A stretch of DNA of 64,000 nt from Phaseolus vulgaris (Eukaryota > Streptophyta > Magnoliopsida > Fabales > Fabaceae). A model generated the notes under the pieces. It was given only the letters and a program-made list of their open reading frames with translations, did no database searches and was not told the origin of the DNA. Location: NCBI RefSeq assembly GCF_000499845.2, contig NC_023755.2:31645753-31709752 (forward strand), written 5' to 3'. Shown here piece by piece: positions 24,001 through 36,189 of the stretch. How positions within the stretch are numbered: position 1 is the first letter of the stretch; every line of letters starts with the position of its first letter. The translations under genes and the position numbers were made by a program.

Positions 24001-25160
24001 GATTACACCTTGCTGAGGTAGTTGTGAAGCTGACATGGCAAGGGGCATTTTTGTCAAATGAAATAGCACGAGATTTTGTTTTGAAAAATCGCTATTGAGA
24101 GGTGTAGTGAGAAAAGAGAAGAAGCTTAAGAGGTAGCGCGAAAACGTTGAACCCTAAGAAGGTGAGGACTCTGCGGCGAAGTTCGAAAAAGTTTCATTAG
24201 GAGTGCGAAGAGGTTGCAGGTGCTTACTTGAGCCTGGAGTTTTCATTTGGCAAAATCGCGAAGACGTTGAACCCTAAGAAGGCGAGGATTGTAGGTGGAG
24301 TGCGGCGGAGTGAGGCGAAGTGCAGTGGAGTCCGAAGAGGTTTCCTTAGGAGTGCGAAGAGGTTGCGGGTGCTTAAAGGTTGTACCCGCAATTTTCGTTT
24401 TGCAAAAAGGTGTGTAGGGTTTATTTTTATTTTTTTTGTTTTTTGTGGTCGCTTTTTGAAGGTAAAATGATTTTTCAACACTCGTTCCCTTTTTTTTCCA
24501 GATTACACCTTGCTGAGGTGGCTGTGAAGCCGACATGGCAAGGGGCTTGTTAAATGAAATAACACGGGATTTTGTTTTTAAAAATCTCTATTTAGAGGTG
24601 CAGTGAGAAAAGAGAAGAAGCTTGAGAGGTAGCGGGAAAACGTTGAACCCTAAGAATGCGAAGACTGTGCGGCGGAGTCCGAAAAGGTTTCATTAGGAGT
24701 GCGAAGAGGTTGCGGGTGCTTACTTGAGCCCGGAGTTTTCGTTTGGCAAAATCGCGAAGATGTTGAACCCTAACAAGGCGAGGATTGTAGGTGGAGTGCG
24801 GCAGAGTGAGGCGAAGTGCAGCGGAGTCCGAAGAGGTTTCCTTAGGAGTGCGAAGAGGTTGCGGGTGCTTAAAGGTTGTGCTCGCAATTTTCATTTGGCA
24901 AAAAGGTATGTAAGGTTGTTTTTTTTTTTTGGGTTTTTTGTGGTCGCTTTTTGAATGTAAATGATTTTTCAACACCCGTTCCTCTTTGCTCCAGATTACA
25001 CCTTACTGAGGTGGCTGTGAAGCTGACATGGCAAGGGGCATTTTTGTCAAATGAAATAGCACGGGATTTTGTTTTGAAAAACCCCTATTGAGAGGTGCAG
25101 TGAGAAAAAATAAGAAGCCTGAGAGGTAGCGCGAAAACGTTGAACCCTAAGACGGTGAGG
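21099..25160. repeat. tandem array of about 500-bp monomers with internal dimer structure
   Basis: The phrase GATTTTTCAACACCCGTTC recurs at about 21105, 21599, 21933, 22451, 22965, 23472, 23969, 24469 and 24963. Spacings are 494, 334, 518, 514, 507, 497, 500 and 494 bp. That is eight spaced monomers, one shortened by internal deletion, plus a partial ninth. Each full monomer contains two related halves of about 160 bp. Both halves carry GTTGAACCCTAAGAAGGCGAG and AGGAGTGCGAAGAGGTTGC. Near its end each monomer has AAAAAGGTATGTAGGG, a good plant 5' splice-site consensus. Open frames of 60-170 codons occur on both strands in most monomers, but they shift and terminate between copies and look incidental. 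The array directly abuts the Tat element's right flank. Confidence 0.9.
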
Positions 25161-25775
25161 TGCATCCACTTCCTATAATATTTTGGTTTGGTGATAGAGC
25201 ACTACTTCAATATCTGGTTCCTGGAATAAATAAAAATATGTGTTAATCTTCAAGTTATAAAACAAGTTAGAATTCATAATTTTTTTTCTAGATAAAATTG
25301 GAAGCAATGATCAATATTATGAAGCCAAAAGAGTGTAAACATCAACAATTGTACCAAAAACAGATCAACAATTTCAACTTATAGAGATAGGAAAGAAAAA
25401 CAATTTTAACACAATTTCAAATTTAGGAACCAAATAGCAATTTCAACATAGTTGCAAATTTTAAAACTAAATAACTATTTCAACACATTTACAATTTAAG
25501 AACCAAATAACAGAATAATTTAAAACTAATTTAAAAAAGTACATGGTGGAATCTTCACTCTAACTGGAAGGCTTGTAACATCAATGATGAAAGGCTTTTC
25601 AAGACACCAATAACGAAATTGGGGCAACAAAGGTTTAATGATATTTTCAAATATTTTTCACAAGGCATGTAGAATACAAATGAGTCAAATTAGATCAAAT
25701 TTACTCAGTTAACTAAACTCCCAAAAAATTAGATGAAAATAAAATAACATTTTAACCAAAAATGATTCTACTAAC

Positions 25776-26391
25776 CTCTTCTTCATCTTTGGTCGGATCC
25801 AATATAATACAATCACTGTCTGTTACAAAACAACATATTGGCACCGAAGAGACAAGGATGAGAATTAATTACTATTAATAGAATTAAAATATAGAAATAA
25901 ACCAAGAGACAAACTAACTAGTGTAGATTACAAGCAAGATGCTTTGAGGAATTCCAGTTTCTAGAGGTGCATCACATGCTGCATATACTGCACATGGAAG
26001 AAGTTATATGTTAAGTTAAGTCAAGAAAAAAAAGCAAAAATCCAAAAGCATATATTTTAAATCAAACTGAAAATTATTTGACGGAATTGATGGTAATATA
26101 ATTTGTTCTTTCAATGTGAAATTTGAAACTTAACTAATTTGTCCGAGTCTTTTCTTCGAAATCCAAAGTACTGCATTTGGTGTCTATAATGAGAAATTGC
26201 ATTTGTTTAATCGGGTTAGATGTGGAAGAAGTTGTCAAACCTTGCATAGTGAGGGTTTGCACATTGAAGAGTGCATACAAAGATCTTCATCCCCCTGCTT
26301 CATATGTGATTCTTACCTGGTGGTATGCCAATACTGAGGACATAAAGCGGCTACGCACTCCTTGATGCTCATCCATCATCTTCCTGATACC
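25776..26391 (-). pseudogene. unidentified split gene relic, part resembling an RNase PH-fold exosome subunit
   Basis: Three exon-like pieces with good GT-AG borders lie on the minus strand. 26391-26317 encodes IRKMMDEHQGVRSRFMSSVL. 25987-25919 encodes YAACDAPLETGIPQSILLVI. 25819-25776 encodes SDCIILDPTKDEEE. The last two join in phase through an Asn codon. The pattern AAC..GIP followed by an ILDPTK..EEE piece recalls the exosome subunit RRP46, whose exon junction I believe falls at a similar place. The first piece does not join in phase, so an exon is missing or two genes are mixed. A further open piece (FIIDVTSLPVRVKIPPC) is near 25640-25550 without a clear acceptor. I saw no upstream start. 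Confidence 0.35.
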
Positions 26392-28517
26392 CTACAACAA
26401 CAACCGATACAAATTATAATGTAGTATTTAAGAGTTAGATTTTATTTTCTCAATTATGTATTCTAAATATTTCCTTTTTTCTCTCTCTCTGTGCATTTCA
26501 TTATCAGATATATTGTTGAGAACAAAAATTAGTATACTCACCTGGTATCATTGGTTAGCTTTGTCAGTTGCAAAACTGACTAGTGATCAACAAAAACATG
26601 TTGATGAAACAAAGCAAAACTCATGCTCGAGATAAATTTTCTAGCAGCTACTTGAAAACATAATGCTCACATGGTCTTGCTTATGAAATATTCCTCACCA
26701 TCACATATTTCATCCATATTTTTACTATGTTTAGTTTTATAGATGCATATTTTCAATTGGATTTATCTACTTCAAAATAAATATGAAACTTTTAGTATTT
26801 TTTTGCATTTCAAAGCCATGGCAGAATTACAATTTAATATCAAAATTAAAAATCTGCAAACTAATTAGAAAGGTTAGTGTAGACTTCTTACAAATTATCT
26901 CAATCAATTTGGTAAGCTTATCACCCACCATTCTTAAAAGAAAACATAACCACATTAATTGTTGAATTTGGTCTTAACTTGCTTAATAATTCTTCTTTAA
27001 CTCTTAAATGTTGGAATTTTGCTTTTATCATCTTTGTTTATCTTATGAATAGACTCTTTGCTGCAATTAAGAAAGTAATGCCTAGTCCACCACCCACCGC
27101 CTATCTAATTTATTCTTTCAGAAATTGTCATGAAATTGGATTAGAAAAATAGCAAAAATCATTCACAGAGAAATAAATAACTATAACAGAATACATCACA
27201 GGGGATTAGATTTTAGGATTTAGTAATACACAGGAAAATTCATATATGATAAAGTAAGTTAGGATATGATTAGGTTTTACAAGCAAGCTTGGTTAGCCAA
27301 CAAGAAGTCATTGGCTTGAGATGCAGTTGTAGCTTCGGACACCAACACCTTTATGACCAAAGTCTTAACCTTCCGGGGTTTGTAAGGAAACCCTCTCTTG
27401 CATACGAGTTAACCAACGCTGCAGTTCCCTTCTTCACCAATTGTTAGGAAACCCTAAAAAATCAAATCCAAACCAATACAAAGGTCATTCAACATATAGC
27501 AAATCAAAACACCAATAAACCCCAATGTCCAACACTCCAAAAGCCTAACATCCAACAAACAAACGAAATCGAAAAAACGCTAAGTCCTAATCGCCGCACT
27601 CCAAAACGCCCAATCGAAGACCCCTAAATCGAAAACCCTGTTATTCCAGACGCTCCCAATCGAAAAAATACACAAATTCCAACCTATTCTTTCACAATGT
27701 TGGCCCTTCGCAATCGAAAACGCAACGATGTCCCTTCGCAATCCATAAACGCACCGAATAGTGGAAGAACAAACCCTTTTCCTTCTATTGTTTAGACAAA
27801 CGCTTTCACGAACGCAGTCCCTTTCACAAACCAAAAACCCACATTCCAAATCCTGTAATTTGTCATTTTTCCACCTTAACAACTGGGACCCACACACTAT
27901 TTGTTTAATATTAAAAGCTCCACGTCAGACGGGTGTATTCTGGAGCAACGCAAATAGAGGTGTCAAAATATCGATACTCATTTAAGATAGAAATGAGGTG
28001 AAAGAAAAGTTGTTTTGAGATGTGAATATTATATTATTAATTTTGAGGGGAAATAGAAAAATATAAAAGTTTTAAAATCTTATACTGTAGAGAGGTATTT
28101 TGTTTATTTACCTCAATAGTCTCTTATTAAATAGGCTAAGAAAAACAATAATTTATATAAATCTCCTCTAATTAATTGTCAAAATATTTTGTAAGGATAA
28201 AATTGTAAATGAGTCATCCATCTCCAAAACAAACAACTATATTATCTTAATAAACTTGAAAACATTAACCACTATCATATGATGACACCAAATAGTTAAT
28301 CATTCTTTTTATTTGTTAAGTATCTTCTTTAACATAACAAAATATGAAGCCTTAGGCTAGAAAATGTGCTTATATTTTTTTTTTTCATTATCAACAAATA
28401 TTAATGATTAATGTATTTTATAAGGAGAAACTCAAATGTGCAACTTATCTCTCCTTTATTGGTGTGGCTTGGTTACGGTACAAGGGAGTCATGGCAGTAT
28501 GGGCTTTGTAATATTGT
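26392..28517. other. intergenic DNA with weak gene-like remnants
   Basis: The DNA is mostly AT rich. A short open stretch on the minus strand near 27395-27290 encodes KTLVIKVLVSEATTASQAND and ends in a stop. It could be a terminal exon, but I cannot name it. Open frames at 27580-27900 lack codon structure or a known motif. No RNA gene seen. Confidence 0.4.
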
Positions 28518-29286
28518 GGTTAAAGTATCAAGTGCATTTTGAAACCATTATTACCCATTTAGGTGAAAAAAATTATTAAATTAGATTAAATTGTGGGGGC
28601 AAAAAACGAATTTAAAGAAGAAGTCATGGAGATAGTACACAAGTTTGCTTAGAAAGGTGAAGTTGTGTGGATGGTACATAATTTTGTGTTGAAATTGTGT
28701 GATATTTGCACGATTTTGTATAATAATGTAGAAGAGTTTGAAAAAAAAAACTTATGTCATGATTGTATTTTTCTTCATACGGGAAAATGTATCAAATAGT
28801 GTGTCTGATACACCATTACAAATAATTACAATTAATATATTATTACAAATCCAAATACGCAAAAAAAATAATTTTTTAAAATTTACAAATATACCACAAT
28901 AAGAAAATATTAAAGTCTTTCACGCATTATATCTATTATTTTTTTCGTAACCAAACTTAACATAACTTTAGTGAAGAATAATACAACTGAAGTTGTGCAG
29001 GAGTGACACAACTTCATTTTTTTATTTTACACCGAAGTTGTGTCACTTATGCACAATTTCAGTTAATTAACACAATTAAATAAAATTGTGCAGATGTCAC
29101 ACAATTTCAACACAAAATTGTGTACCATCCACACGATTTCAACTTTCTAAGCAAACTTCTGTCATCCCCACGACTTCTCCTTTAAATTCGTTTCCATGCC
29201 ACACAACTTAACCCAATTTAGTAAACAAATTATTTTCCTAAATTGGTAATAATGGTTTCAAAATGCACCATTTTCGTACTTTAGCC
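28518..29286. mobile_element. long-TIR MITE with 9-bp imperfect target duplication
   Basis: The 769-bp element has terminal inverted repeats of about 200 bp. Both arms carry GTGCATTTTGAAACCATTAT, CGAATTTAAA and GTGTGGATGGTACA in inverse order. Flanks are TAATATTGT (28509-28517) and TAATATTTT (29287-29295), one mismatch in nine. The arms start GGTTAAAGTA and GGCTAAAGTA. It has no coding capacity. The 9-bp duplication suggests Mutator-type mobilisation, though the tips differ from those of the other elements here. Confidence 0.65.
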
Positions 29287-29295
29287 TAATATTTT

Positions 29296-30589
29296 ATTTA
29301 TCGTTGTATTAAGATTCTTTTTCATTAACTATTTCTCATTTCACCATACAATAGCTTTTACAATATGAATTCAGTTAACGAGTATGGTAGGTCATCATCA
29401 ATGCCAAAGACATATTGTTAGAACTTCAATAGTTGTTTTGGCCCTCCCAGTCCAATCTCAAGCATTGGGTTAAAATAATTTCCTACTATCTAACAATTTC
29501 TCTTCTTCTCATATTTGTTTGTCCAATTCTACTACTGTAGATACTTTGAAAGCAATACATGATACTGAAATACAACGTTTTTCTCCATCCCAAATGAATC
29601 TACCTCAGGTCTTAGGTGTGAATTCATATGCATTTCGGCATCAGGTCTCAAGTCTCATGGATGTTGGCGACGTGTCGGGCTTACTAGATTTCGTTGTCGA
29701 TGATGCGATGACCTTTTCTACATTGAGCATTGGTACATCACCCACCACAATTGTTTCCATGACTATAAGGCCATCGGGAGAAAGGCCATCGCAAGGGAGA
29801 ATCCCATTGTGAAGGGTGCGAATATCACGCGGGTCAGAAAACCCTAAAATCGAAGGAGAAAACACTTTGATCGATGATTGAGACAAAACCCTAAAATCGG
29901 AGAAGGGGAAAACACTTTTGATCCCTAATTTCGAGTTGAGATTTATAATGTGGTGATTATTATGTGAATCCTTGAATGCTTGTTTCTTTGAAGGTATTTC
30001 TTGTGTTAGAAATGTTCCTCTTGTTGGTACCATTGTTAATCAACCTGCTAAATCACCACTAGTTTTGGTCCAAAATCAAAGCAGTGAGGGTGAAAGGGTG
30101 AAAGATGGAGGGGAGGTCCTGATGGGGAAGAATGGATGGAGGAAAGAAGAAAAAATCATAAAAATTGGTGTCTACGTGTACAGTCCATGTTTACATATTA
30201 ATGACATTGTGTGTGTCAAATCATCATCAGTTTAGGCGTTTGTGAAAATTTAACAAATGGACTAAATTACATATTTTTTAAAAAAATCTTGGGAAAATTG
30301 ATTTTTTTTTAAATCCATATAATAAATTGAATATTTAACTTAAATGTATGAAAAAAAGGTAATTATACCATTTAAATAATATTCACAATATTATAATATT
30401 GAACTATTTTATTCAAGCTCCGCCACTGCCTGAAAAATATTTGATAATGTGAAGAATAAACACCGATTGGTGTGTATTTCAGTGAAGAATTTAGTGTTTG
30501 GCCAGAAACAATGAGTTTCTCAGAACTGATTATTGAAAATCAATAAGGTGGTAGTTTTGGCATCCTTGTTCCCTGACCACTAATGCTTC
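29296..30589. other. intergenic DNA and 3' flank of the reticulon gene
   Basis: Open frames here (about 29519-29812 plus, 30033-29641 minus, 29972-30235 plus) lack family motifs and splice context. The sequence AACCCTAAAATCG occurs twice near 29840 and 29890, which suggests a decayed 5' gene fragment. The last 150 bp are probably the reticulon 3'UTR. Confidence 0.4.
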
Positions 30590-32559
30590 CTATGCTTCCT
30601 GCTCTGGCTCTGCCATCACAGCTGCTTTCTGCTGTTCCTTCTCGCTTACTTCATCTTCTCCATCTTCTAACTGTAGTGTCACCTGCTGCCTTAAATGTCT
30701 GAATAGTACGAGCAATATGAAAACTGCAAAGAAAGAGTTATTTCTGCAACTGCTACAATACAGTTCATGCAATAGACTGCAGCCAACTTGTGAAACTTAC
30801 TTGTGAAGATTCGAGTTTTTATTGAAGATAGATTCCAGAAGGCCATGACTACTGATGCCAACACTTTCTTCTTGTGAGTGCAAGCACTCCATGCATCCAA
30901 CAACCATAATTTCAAGCACTCAGCTGCATAATGAAAGATTCTATCATTAAGCACTAAAAACTGGACAGACCTACGAAATTTCCTACAAAAGTAGGGGGAG
31001 TTATACCTCTCTTATTTATTTGAGCACTGTAGCAAGAATAGAGCTTTGGAACACTGAAACTGATAAAAAATCCTGTTCGTATATATATACATAAATCTCT
31101 CAGTTTAGTAGGATACTGTAAGACAAGAAACTGTGAGTGGAAAAGGATATAGAGTTCATTGTTTCCTCACCAATGGCACACAGCCTCCAGATAGTAATTA
31201 GGTGGCCGTATTCTGCACCTAGTAGAAGGAAAGGAACAACCTGCAACAACAAAAACACCAAAAAGACCAACTATTCAGAACTCAATAATCATGGACCTGA
31301 CATGTCAAGAACTCAATAAGAAAATTCAATCCAACTATTGTGGAAGAATGTCTTGAACCACTATGTGAATGCTTCTAAAGCCAGAATGATTCTCATGATC
31401 TCATCAGAGCAGGAATTTAAAATGGGGGATTCTTACAATTACTTTAATCTAAGGCGGTATCATATTAGCTGACAGCTTTTACAATTACATGGGATCAAAA
31501 TTAAATTCTCAATCTAAGAGAAGAAGAACTTGGAGGATTACTTTGAGGGTCATGCATGGTTCTCCTGAGAATAGCGCCCTCATCTTTGAAATTGCAAAAT
31601 TCAGTGTAGGAAGACTTAACTTTGCAAGACGCAAAATGTCGTCTTCTTTCAGCCTGACTTCCCTCTTTTCCACAGCCATATTTCTGAAATATAAACACCA
31701 AAATCACAAAAGCACAGAAATTTGAAGAATAATAGCATCACCTATGAATTGAAAAGTAAAAATCGTACCCTTGACAAATCGAATTTGAGAAAAACGAAGC
31801 ACCCAAGAAGAGAATTCCAAATTGCGACATGGCCGAGAAAATGCTGAAAAATACAAACATCACAGATATTCCTCCACGTGAGTGAAAACAAAAAGAAAAC
31901 GCATAAGAGACAAAATTTTGTCAAAAAGACAACGAGAAATTAAATTACTGACCTGAAGTTCAGTCCTTGAGTAAAGCAAGAAGACAAGAGACAAAGCGAC
32001 CCGAACCCAAACCAAAACGTTGACTTCGACGCATCTTTCCACATGATCAAATCACTAACCATCTGCCCAACACGATCGAAATCACCGCCACTCTCTTCTT
32101 CACTTTCTGGAAAAAAACACCCAGAAAAAATAATTAAGATAAAATATTGAGAAGTTAGAGAAGCCAAAAGGATAACAACAAAAAATGCATACTTGGAGAT
32201 GAGGCGGAAGGTGGAACAGAGCTAGGTTTCTCCTTCTTAGTTCGCGCGGTTTGTCTTCTCTTCTTGGGTTGTTTTCCAACCTCTTCGATCAACCCCGAGT
32301 CCTTTTCTTCTCGAATCTCAAGCTCGAAGCGTCGCCTGGGTTTGCGAGGATTCCTCGGGGAGGCAGTTTGGGGTGCCCGAGTTTTGCAGCGGCGGCGGCG
32401 CCCGGCGGAATCCGGCAACTCCAGAAGCGGCGTGTCGATGTGGGTGGTGGAGTCTGCGGGGGCCGAAGGGGGTTTGGTGGGAGTTGAGAGGTGTTGTTGG
32501 ATGGGTTTGTCGTCTTCAATTGGGAGAGAAGGGTTTGGTTGAGGAGATGAAGAATCCAT
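30590..32559 (-). CDS. reticulon-like protein B (RTNLB17/21-type), 8 exons
   Basis: Exons on the minus strand are 32559-32193, 32106-31953, 31843-31769, 31683-31542, 31240-31171, 31072-31007, 30923-30801 and 30723-30590. Every intron is GT-AG and all phases join, giving about 377 aa. Exon 1 encodes a basic, Ser/Pro-rich N-terminal tail (residues 1-122: SAGRRRRCKTRAP, KQPKKRRQTARTKKEK) of nuclear-signal character. The reticulon homology domain follows: VGQMVSDLIMWKDASKSTFW, a hydrophobic hairpin (FGFGSLCLLSSC to GILFLGASFFSNSICQ), a hydrophilic loop with KMRALFSGEPCMTLK, a second hydrophobic segment (VVPFLLLGAEYG), and VPKLYSCYSAQI before an acidic C-terminus. Reticulons shape ER tubules by wedging hairpins into the membrane. 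The long tail places it with the plant B17/B21 subgroup, by memory. Confidence 0.93.
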
Positions 32560-34702
32560 GATTTGAAATGGGTTTTGTTGTGTTGTTTTGTGAGTGAGTG
32601 AGGAAGAAGAAGAAGATTGTTGAGGGTTTTGTGAGGTTCTCGCAGTGTTAAGTGATACTAAAATGAATTCGAATGAAGACAATTTAGGTAGTAGCCGTTG
32701 GAAGATATCTGTTTTTAAATTTTAATACAAATTATAATTTTCTAAATATCATCTTATCACAAATAAATGCGTAGGATATTGTTGACTTTTTAAATCAGAT
32801 GTATTAATGTTGTAAAAACATAGTTATATTATTATTCATAATTTAATTACATAAATTCGTTCAATTATACTATTTTACTAATTTATTATCCAAATCAAAG
32901 TTTTTAGTATTAATAAATTTTATCATTGTTCATTTTATTTTTTTACTACTTACATTTGAGTCCGAAGTTATGATCATGATTCCACAACACATCTTAGATG
33001 GATGAATTAGGTAGATTCGTCTCTGGTAGACTGGGTAATATGGATCGACTCTTAGGAGACATTGATCGTTGGGTTCAACCTCTAGCTGATGATTGACATG
33101 AATTGACCTTTGGGAGACTCGGTGATTAATATGGATTGGCCCCAGTGAAATTAGTCCTTGAAAAATATCACTTAATCTTAGTTATATTTGCATAATAACA
33201 ACCCATTAGTACCAAAATCTAACGAAAACATCTAAATGACTCCCAAAACATAGTCAATCCATATTTACTATTATGTGGAATTTGATGGTGATTCCATATT
33301 TTATAATCATTTATAAAAACAACAACATTAAAAATAAAAAGGGCATCAAATTTTTTATACTCATTTTTGGCTGGTTCATGTATACATCCATAAAGTTCAA
33401 AGTATTCAAGAAGAGTATTCAAAAACACATTTGAACCAAAATAAATTGGCTCCACAATAGAGTTAGGTAAAAAAATTTCAACCTCCACAAGACAACATAG
33501 CACAAAAATCATGAAAAGTCTCCATTTTTCAGCGAAGCCTTGGCAATTGTACTGGTACGATTCGTAAGACCGAGAGCATGTCTCGGACCCCGTCGCTGGC
33601 ACCAAGTCCCTACGGACTGTTTCTATAAGGCCAACCAACACCATGAATCCAATTACGCTCAAACAATATCAGCAAGACTAAACCAATGATTAGGAGTTAG
33701 GTAATGCAACCCTAATCGCAGTCCAACTCCTTAATCCAGCCCAATAAGGAAAACCCACTAAGGTAATATAAAATATGCACAAAATCCAAGAATCGGGTAT
33801 GTCATTGTCTATAGTGCTCTAGTTACCGAGTGTCAAACCCCTTTGCTGACTTAAGCGTTGGAGTGCCTTCTGCAGGTTGAAGTGTAACGTGATCGACCGA
33901 CAAGAAGGAAGAAGACAAGTCCTCTCGATAGTTCTCTAGGCCCCATCCCCGAACGAGAACAACAACCATTAGCAATTGGTCCTCTCTCTTTTAAGGAATT
34001 GAGCGCCACTGAAACTAGCAACATTTTTCACTGCCAAATCTCCAACTTTAATTTCTTTCTCCCACATCAACCACGCAGATTTATGTTTTTTTTCCACACT
34101 TTTCTGATTGTTTAAGCACATTTTCTCAATATCTAAAATAAGAACAATAATTGATTAAACTTTTAATTTTTATAATTATCTACTTCTCATTTATCTTATT
34201 ATTTGCAAAAGAATAATTTGTGAAACTACTTGAACTGTATTTAAAATAGTTTTTTATTATTTTTTACGTAATCAAATTGTAATACATACAAAGTAGTTGT
34301 TATTAATTTTTATTTAACTTTTTATGATTAGATTATAAGTATTGGTAGAACCAAATATTTATTTTCTTTATACTAATTTTTTATCTAATCTCTTCACATG
34401 TTTTCTATCGTAGTTAAGTCATGATGATGAATGCTGAACCAAAATAGAATAACAAAAGAGAAGGGAGTCGTCATCATAGTTTATTACGGAAAATTATGTA
34501 AAAATTGAAAAAGATGGTTTGTGAACTAGATTTGGGATTCAAAAGACGATTACGTGTAGAGAAGGTACTAACACTCCTACAATTCTCGTCCATAGATGAT
34601 ACTACCCTTAATTAAATATGTGAAACGAGTGTGATTTTTCATAATGTTTATTTATCCTAAAAATATAAACAAAATTCATAAAGATTTTTTTTTATTTTTT
34701 AT
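32560..34702. other. reticulon 5' flank and unassigned repeat-like DNA
   Basis: The first 130 bp are probably reticulon leader and promoter. From 32940 the sequence is less AT rich and looks like decayed repeat DNA. A minus-strand open frame at 33662-33219 (147 codons, with VEVEIFLPNSIVEPIYFGSN) has no motif I recognise. 33660-34080 has the base composition of LTR DNA, but I found no TG..CA pair or target duplication. I would not call a gene. Confidence 0.4.
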
Positions 34703-34791
34703 TTGGGCCCGATAAGGATGAACCTTGGTCTTACATATTTTTGTTCATAACAAAAAAATCAGGGTTTACATAGTTCTAAAGATTAAACTAT
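34703..34791 (+). repeat. left fragment of a ~100-bp tandem repeat interrupted by two MITEs
   Basis: This stretch (CCCGATAAGGATGAACCTTGG ... ACATAGTTCTAAAG) matches the units at 36433-36905. The two MITEs at 34792-36189 therefore landed inside an existing tandem array. Confidence 0.55.
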
Positions 34792-35735
34792 GGCATAGGC
34801 AATTACTTCATGCACCCAATCAATTGCTTCCTGCACCCAATGAACTTTTTAAAATCCCATTATGCCCTTGTCTTCTTTATTTTGAAAAACGGTGTAGGGT
34901 GCAGAGAAACTTGCTTTTCCTCTTTGGTGGTGGTTTGAGCTGCAGAGGAGGTGGTTTTAGTGTGGTGGTGGACGGGCCATTTGCACTATAACGTCCGTCG
35001 GTTGACATTGTTGTGAGGTAAGAAGACATTTTAAGCTGTTTTTTCGCATTTTGTTTGAGCTGAGGTGGTCATGGATACTGATATCCAAAAGTCTGGTTTT
35101 AACCTTACGGATGCAAGCGTCTGGAAGTCATTGTTAAACACTCTGGATATAAACATCTGTAAGCAATTAACATTTGTAGTTGAAGCTCCCGGACACCTAT
35201 GTTCATAGTAGAGAAATGCATTACGAATATCATTATCCAGAATTGGGTTTTGTATTTTGGATGTACATATCCAAAATTGGGTTTTGTATTTCGGATGTAC
35301 ATATCCAAAATTGGGTTTTGAATTCCGGATGTACATATTCAGAATAGTTAACTGTGTACCGGATGTGGGCATGCAGAAATATATTTTTTGACTTGTGGAT
35401 TTCTATATCCGAAAGCTAAGTGATATTTTTTTTCCAGCATTCTTAATGGATACAACTGTCTCAAAGGAGAAATGCGAACGGAAGAATGAAAAAATGATGT
35501 TGCCCGCTGCGTTCAGTGTGAAAACGAAGGTGGCGGGGGCGGCTACTGCGTGAGCACGAAGGTGACGGTGGCGGTGATGGCTGCAGCGCGAAAACGAAGG
35601 GGTATTGTGATTAGGTGCAAATCTCTCCCTTAACCTAATTTCAATTTCATTAAGGACATTTTTATATTTTCGCAAATTTCATTATGGGCATTTTGGTATT
35701 TTCACAAACATGATTGGATGTAGGGAGAATCAACC
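34792..35735. mobile_element. Mutator-type MITE A, 9-bp TSD TTAAACTAT
   Basis: The 944-bp element is flanked by perfect TTAAACTAT copies (34783-34791 and 35736-35744). The left end reads GGCATAGGCAATTACTTCATGCACCC. The inverse of the right end reads GGTTGATTCTCCCTACATCC, so the repeats match only partly. Inside are several near-identical units around GGATGTACATATCCAAAATTGGG. No credible gene is present; a minus-strand open frame at 35372-35031 simply translates these repeats. Confidence 0.75.
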
Positions 35736-35749
35736 TTAAACTATTTGAA

Positions 35750-36189
35750 GGCAATTGCTTCCTGCACCATATCACTGCACCCGATTCCAGCGGAAAAGAC
35801 GAAACTATCCTTAAAAAAAAATTTCCAAAATATGTGTTCTGGATTTTTTTTTCCGGAACGAAATTTTATATTACGGATTTTTTATCCAGAATGAGTTTTT
35901 CATTTTTGTTTCCGGATTTTTATTTACGAAACACAATAATCTCTTTTCCAGATTTTTTTTTCCAGAATGTATTATTTATCAATTCCGGATTTTTTTGTCC
36001 GGAATAGAATTTTAAATTTTGTTTCCGGATTTTTATTTCCGAAACTCAATAACCACTTCCGGATATATTTTTCCAGAATATATTATTTTCAATTCCGGAT
36101 TTTTATTTCCGGAATAAAGGGCATTTTTGAAATTTTTAAAACTGTGTTGGGTGCAGGTTAAAATGTGTTGGGTGCAGGGAGCATTTGCC
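35750..36189. mobile_element. Mutator-type MITE B, 9-bp TSD CTATTTGAA
   Basis: The 440-bp element is flanked by perfect CTATTTGAA copies (35741-35749 and 36190-36198). The left end GGCAATTGCTTCCTGCACC and the inverse of the right end GGCAAATGCTCCCTGCACC match at 17 of 19 positions. The interior is made of repeated TTCCGGATTTTTATTTCCG units. Its left duplication overlaps MITE A's right duplication, so B inserted right beside A. Confidence 0.85.

Noticed and set aside
21099..25160. CRISPR-like reading of the tandem array
   Set aside because: The units are about 500 bp with no short repeat-spacer pattern, and the sequence is plant nuclear DNA.
29519..30033. Possible small genes on both strands near 29.5-30.0 kb
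   Set aside because: No ATG in a fitting place for one, no motif, no splice partners, and mutually overlapping frames.
32251..32561. Plus-strand Arg/Gly-rich frames at the reticulon 5' end
   Set aside because: They are complements of the Pro/Ser/Arg-rich first reticulon exon, whose splicing and frame are well supported.
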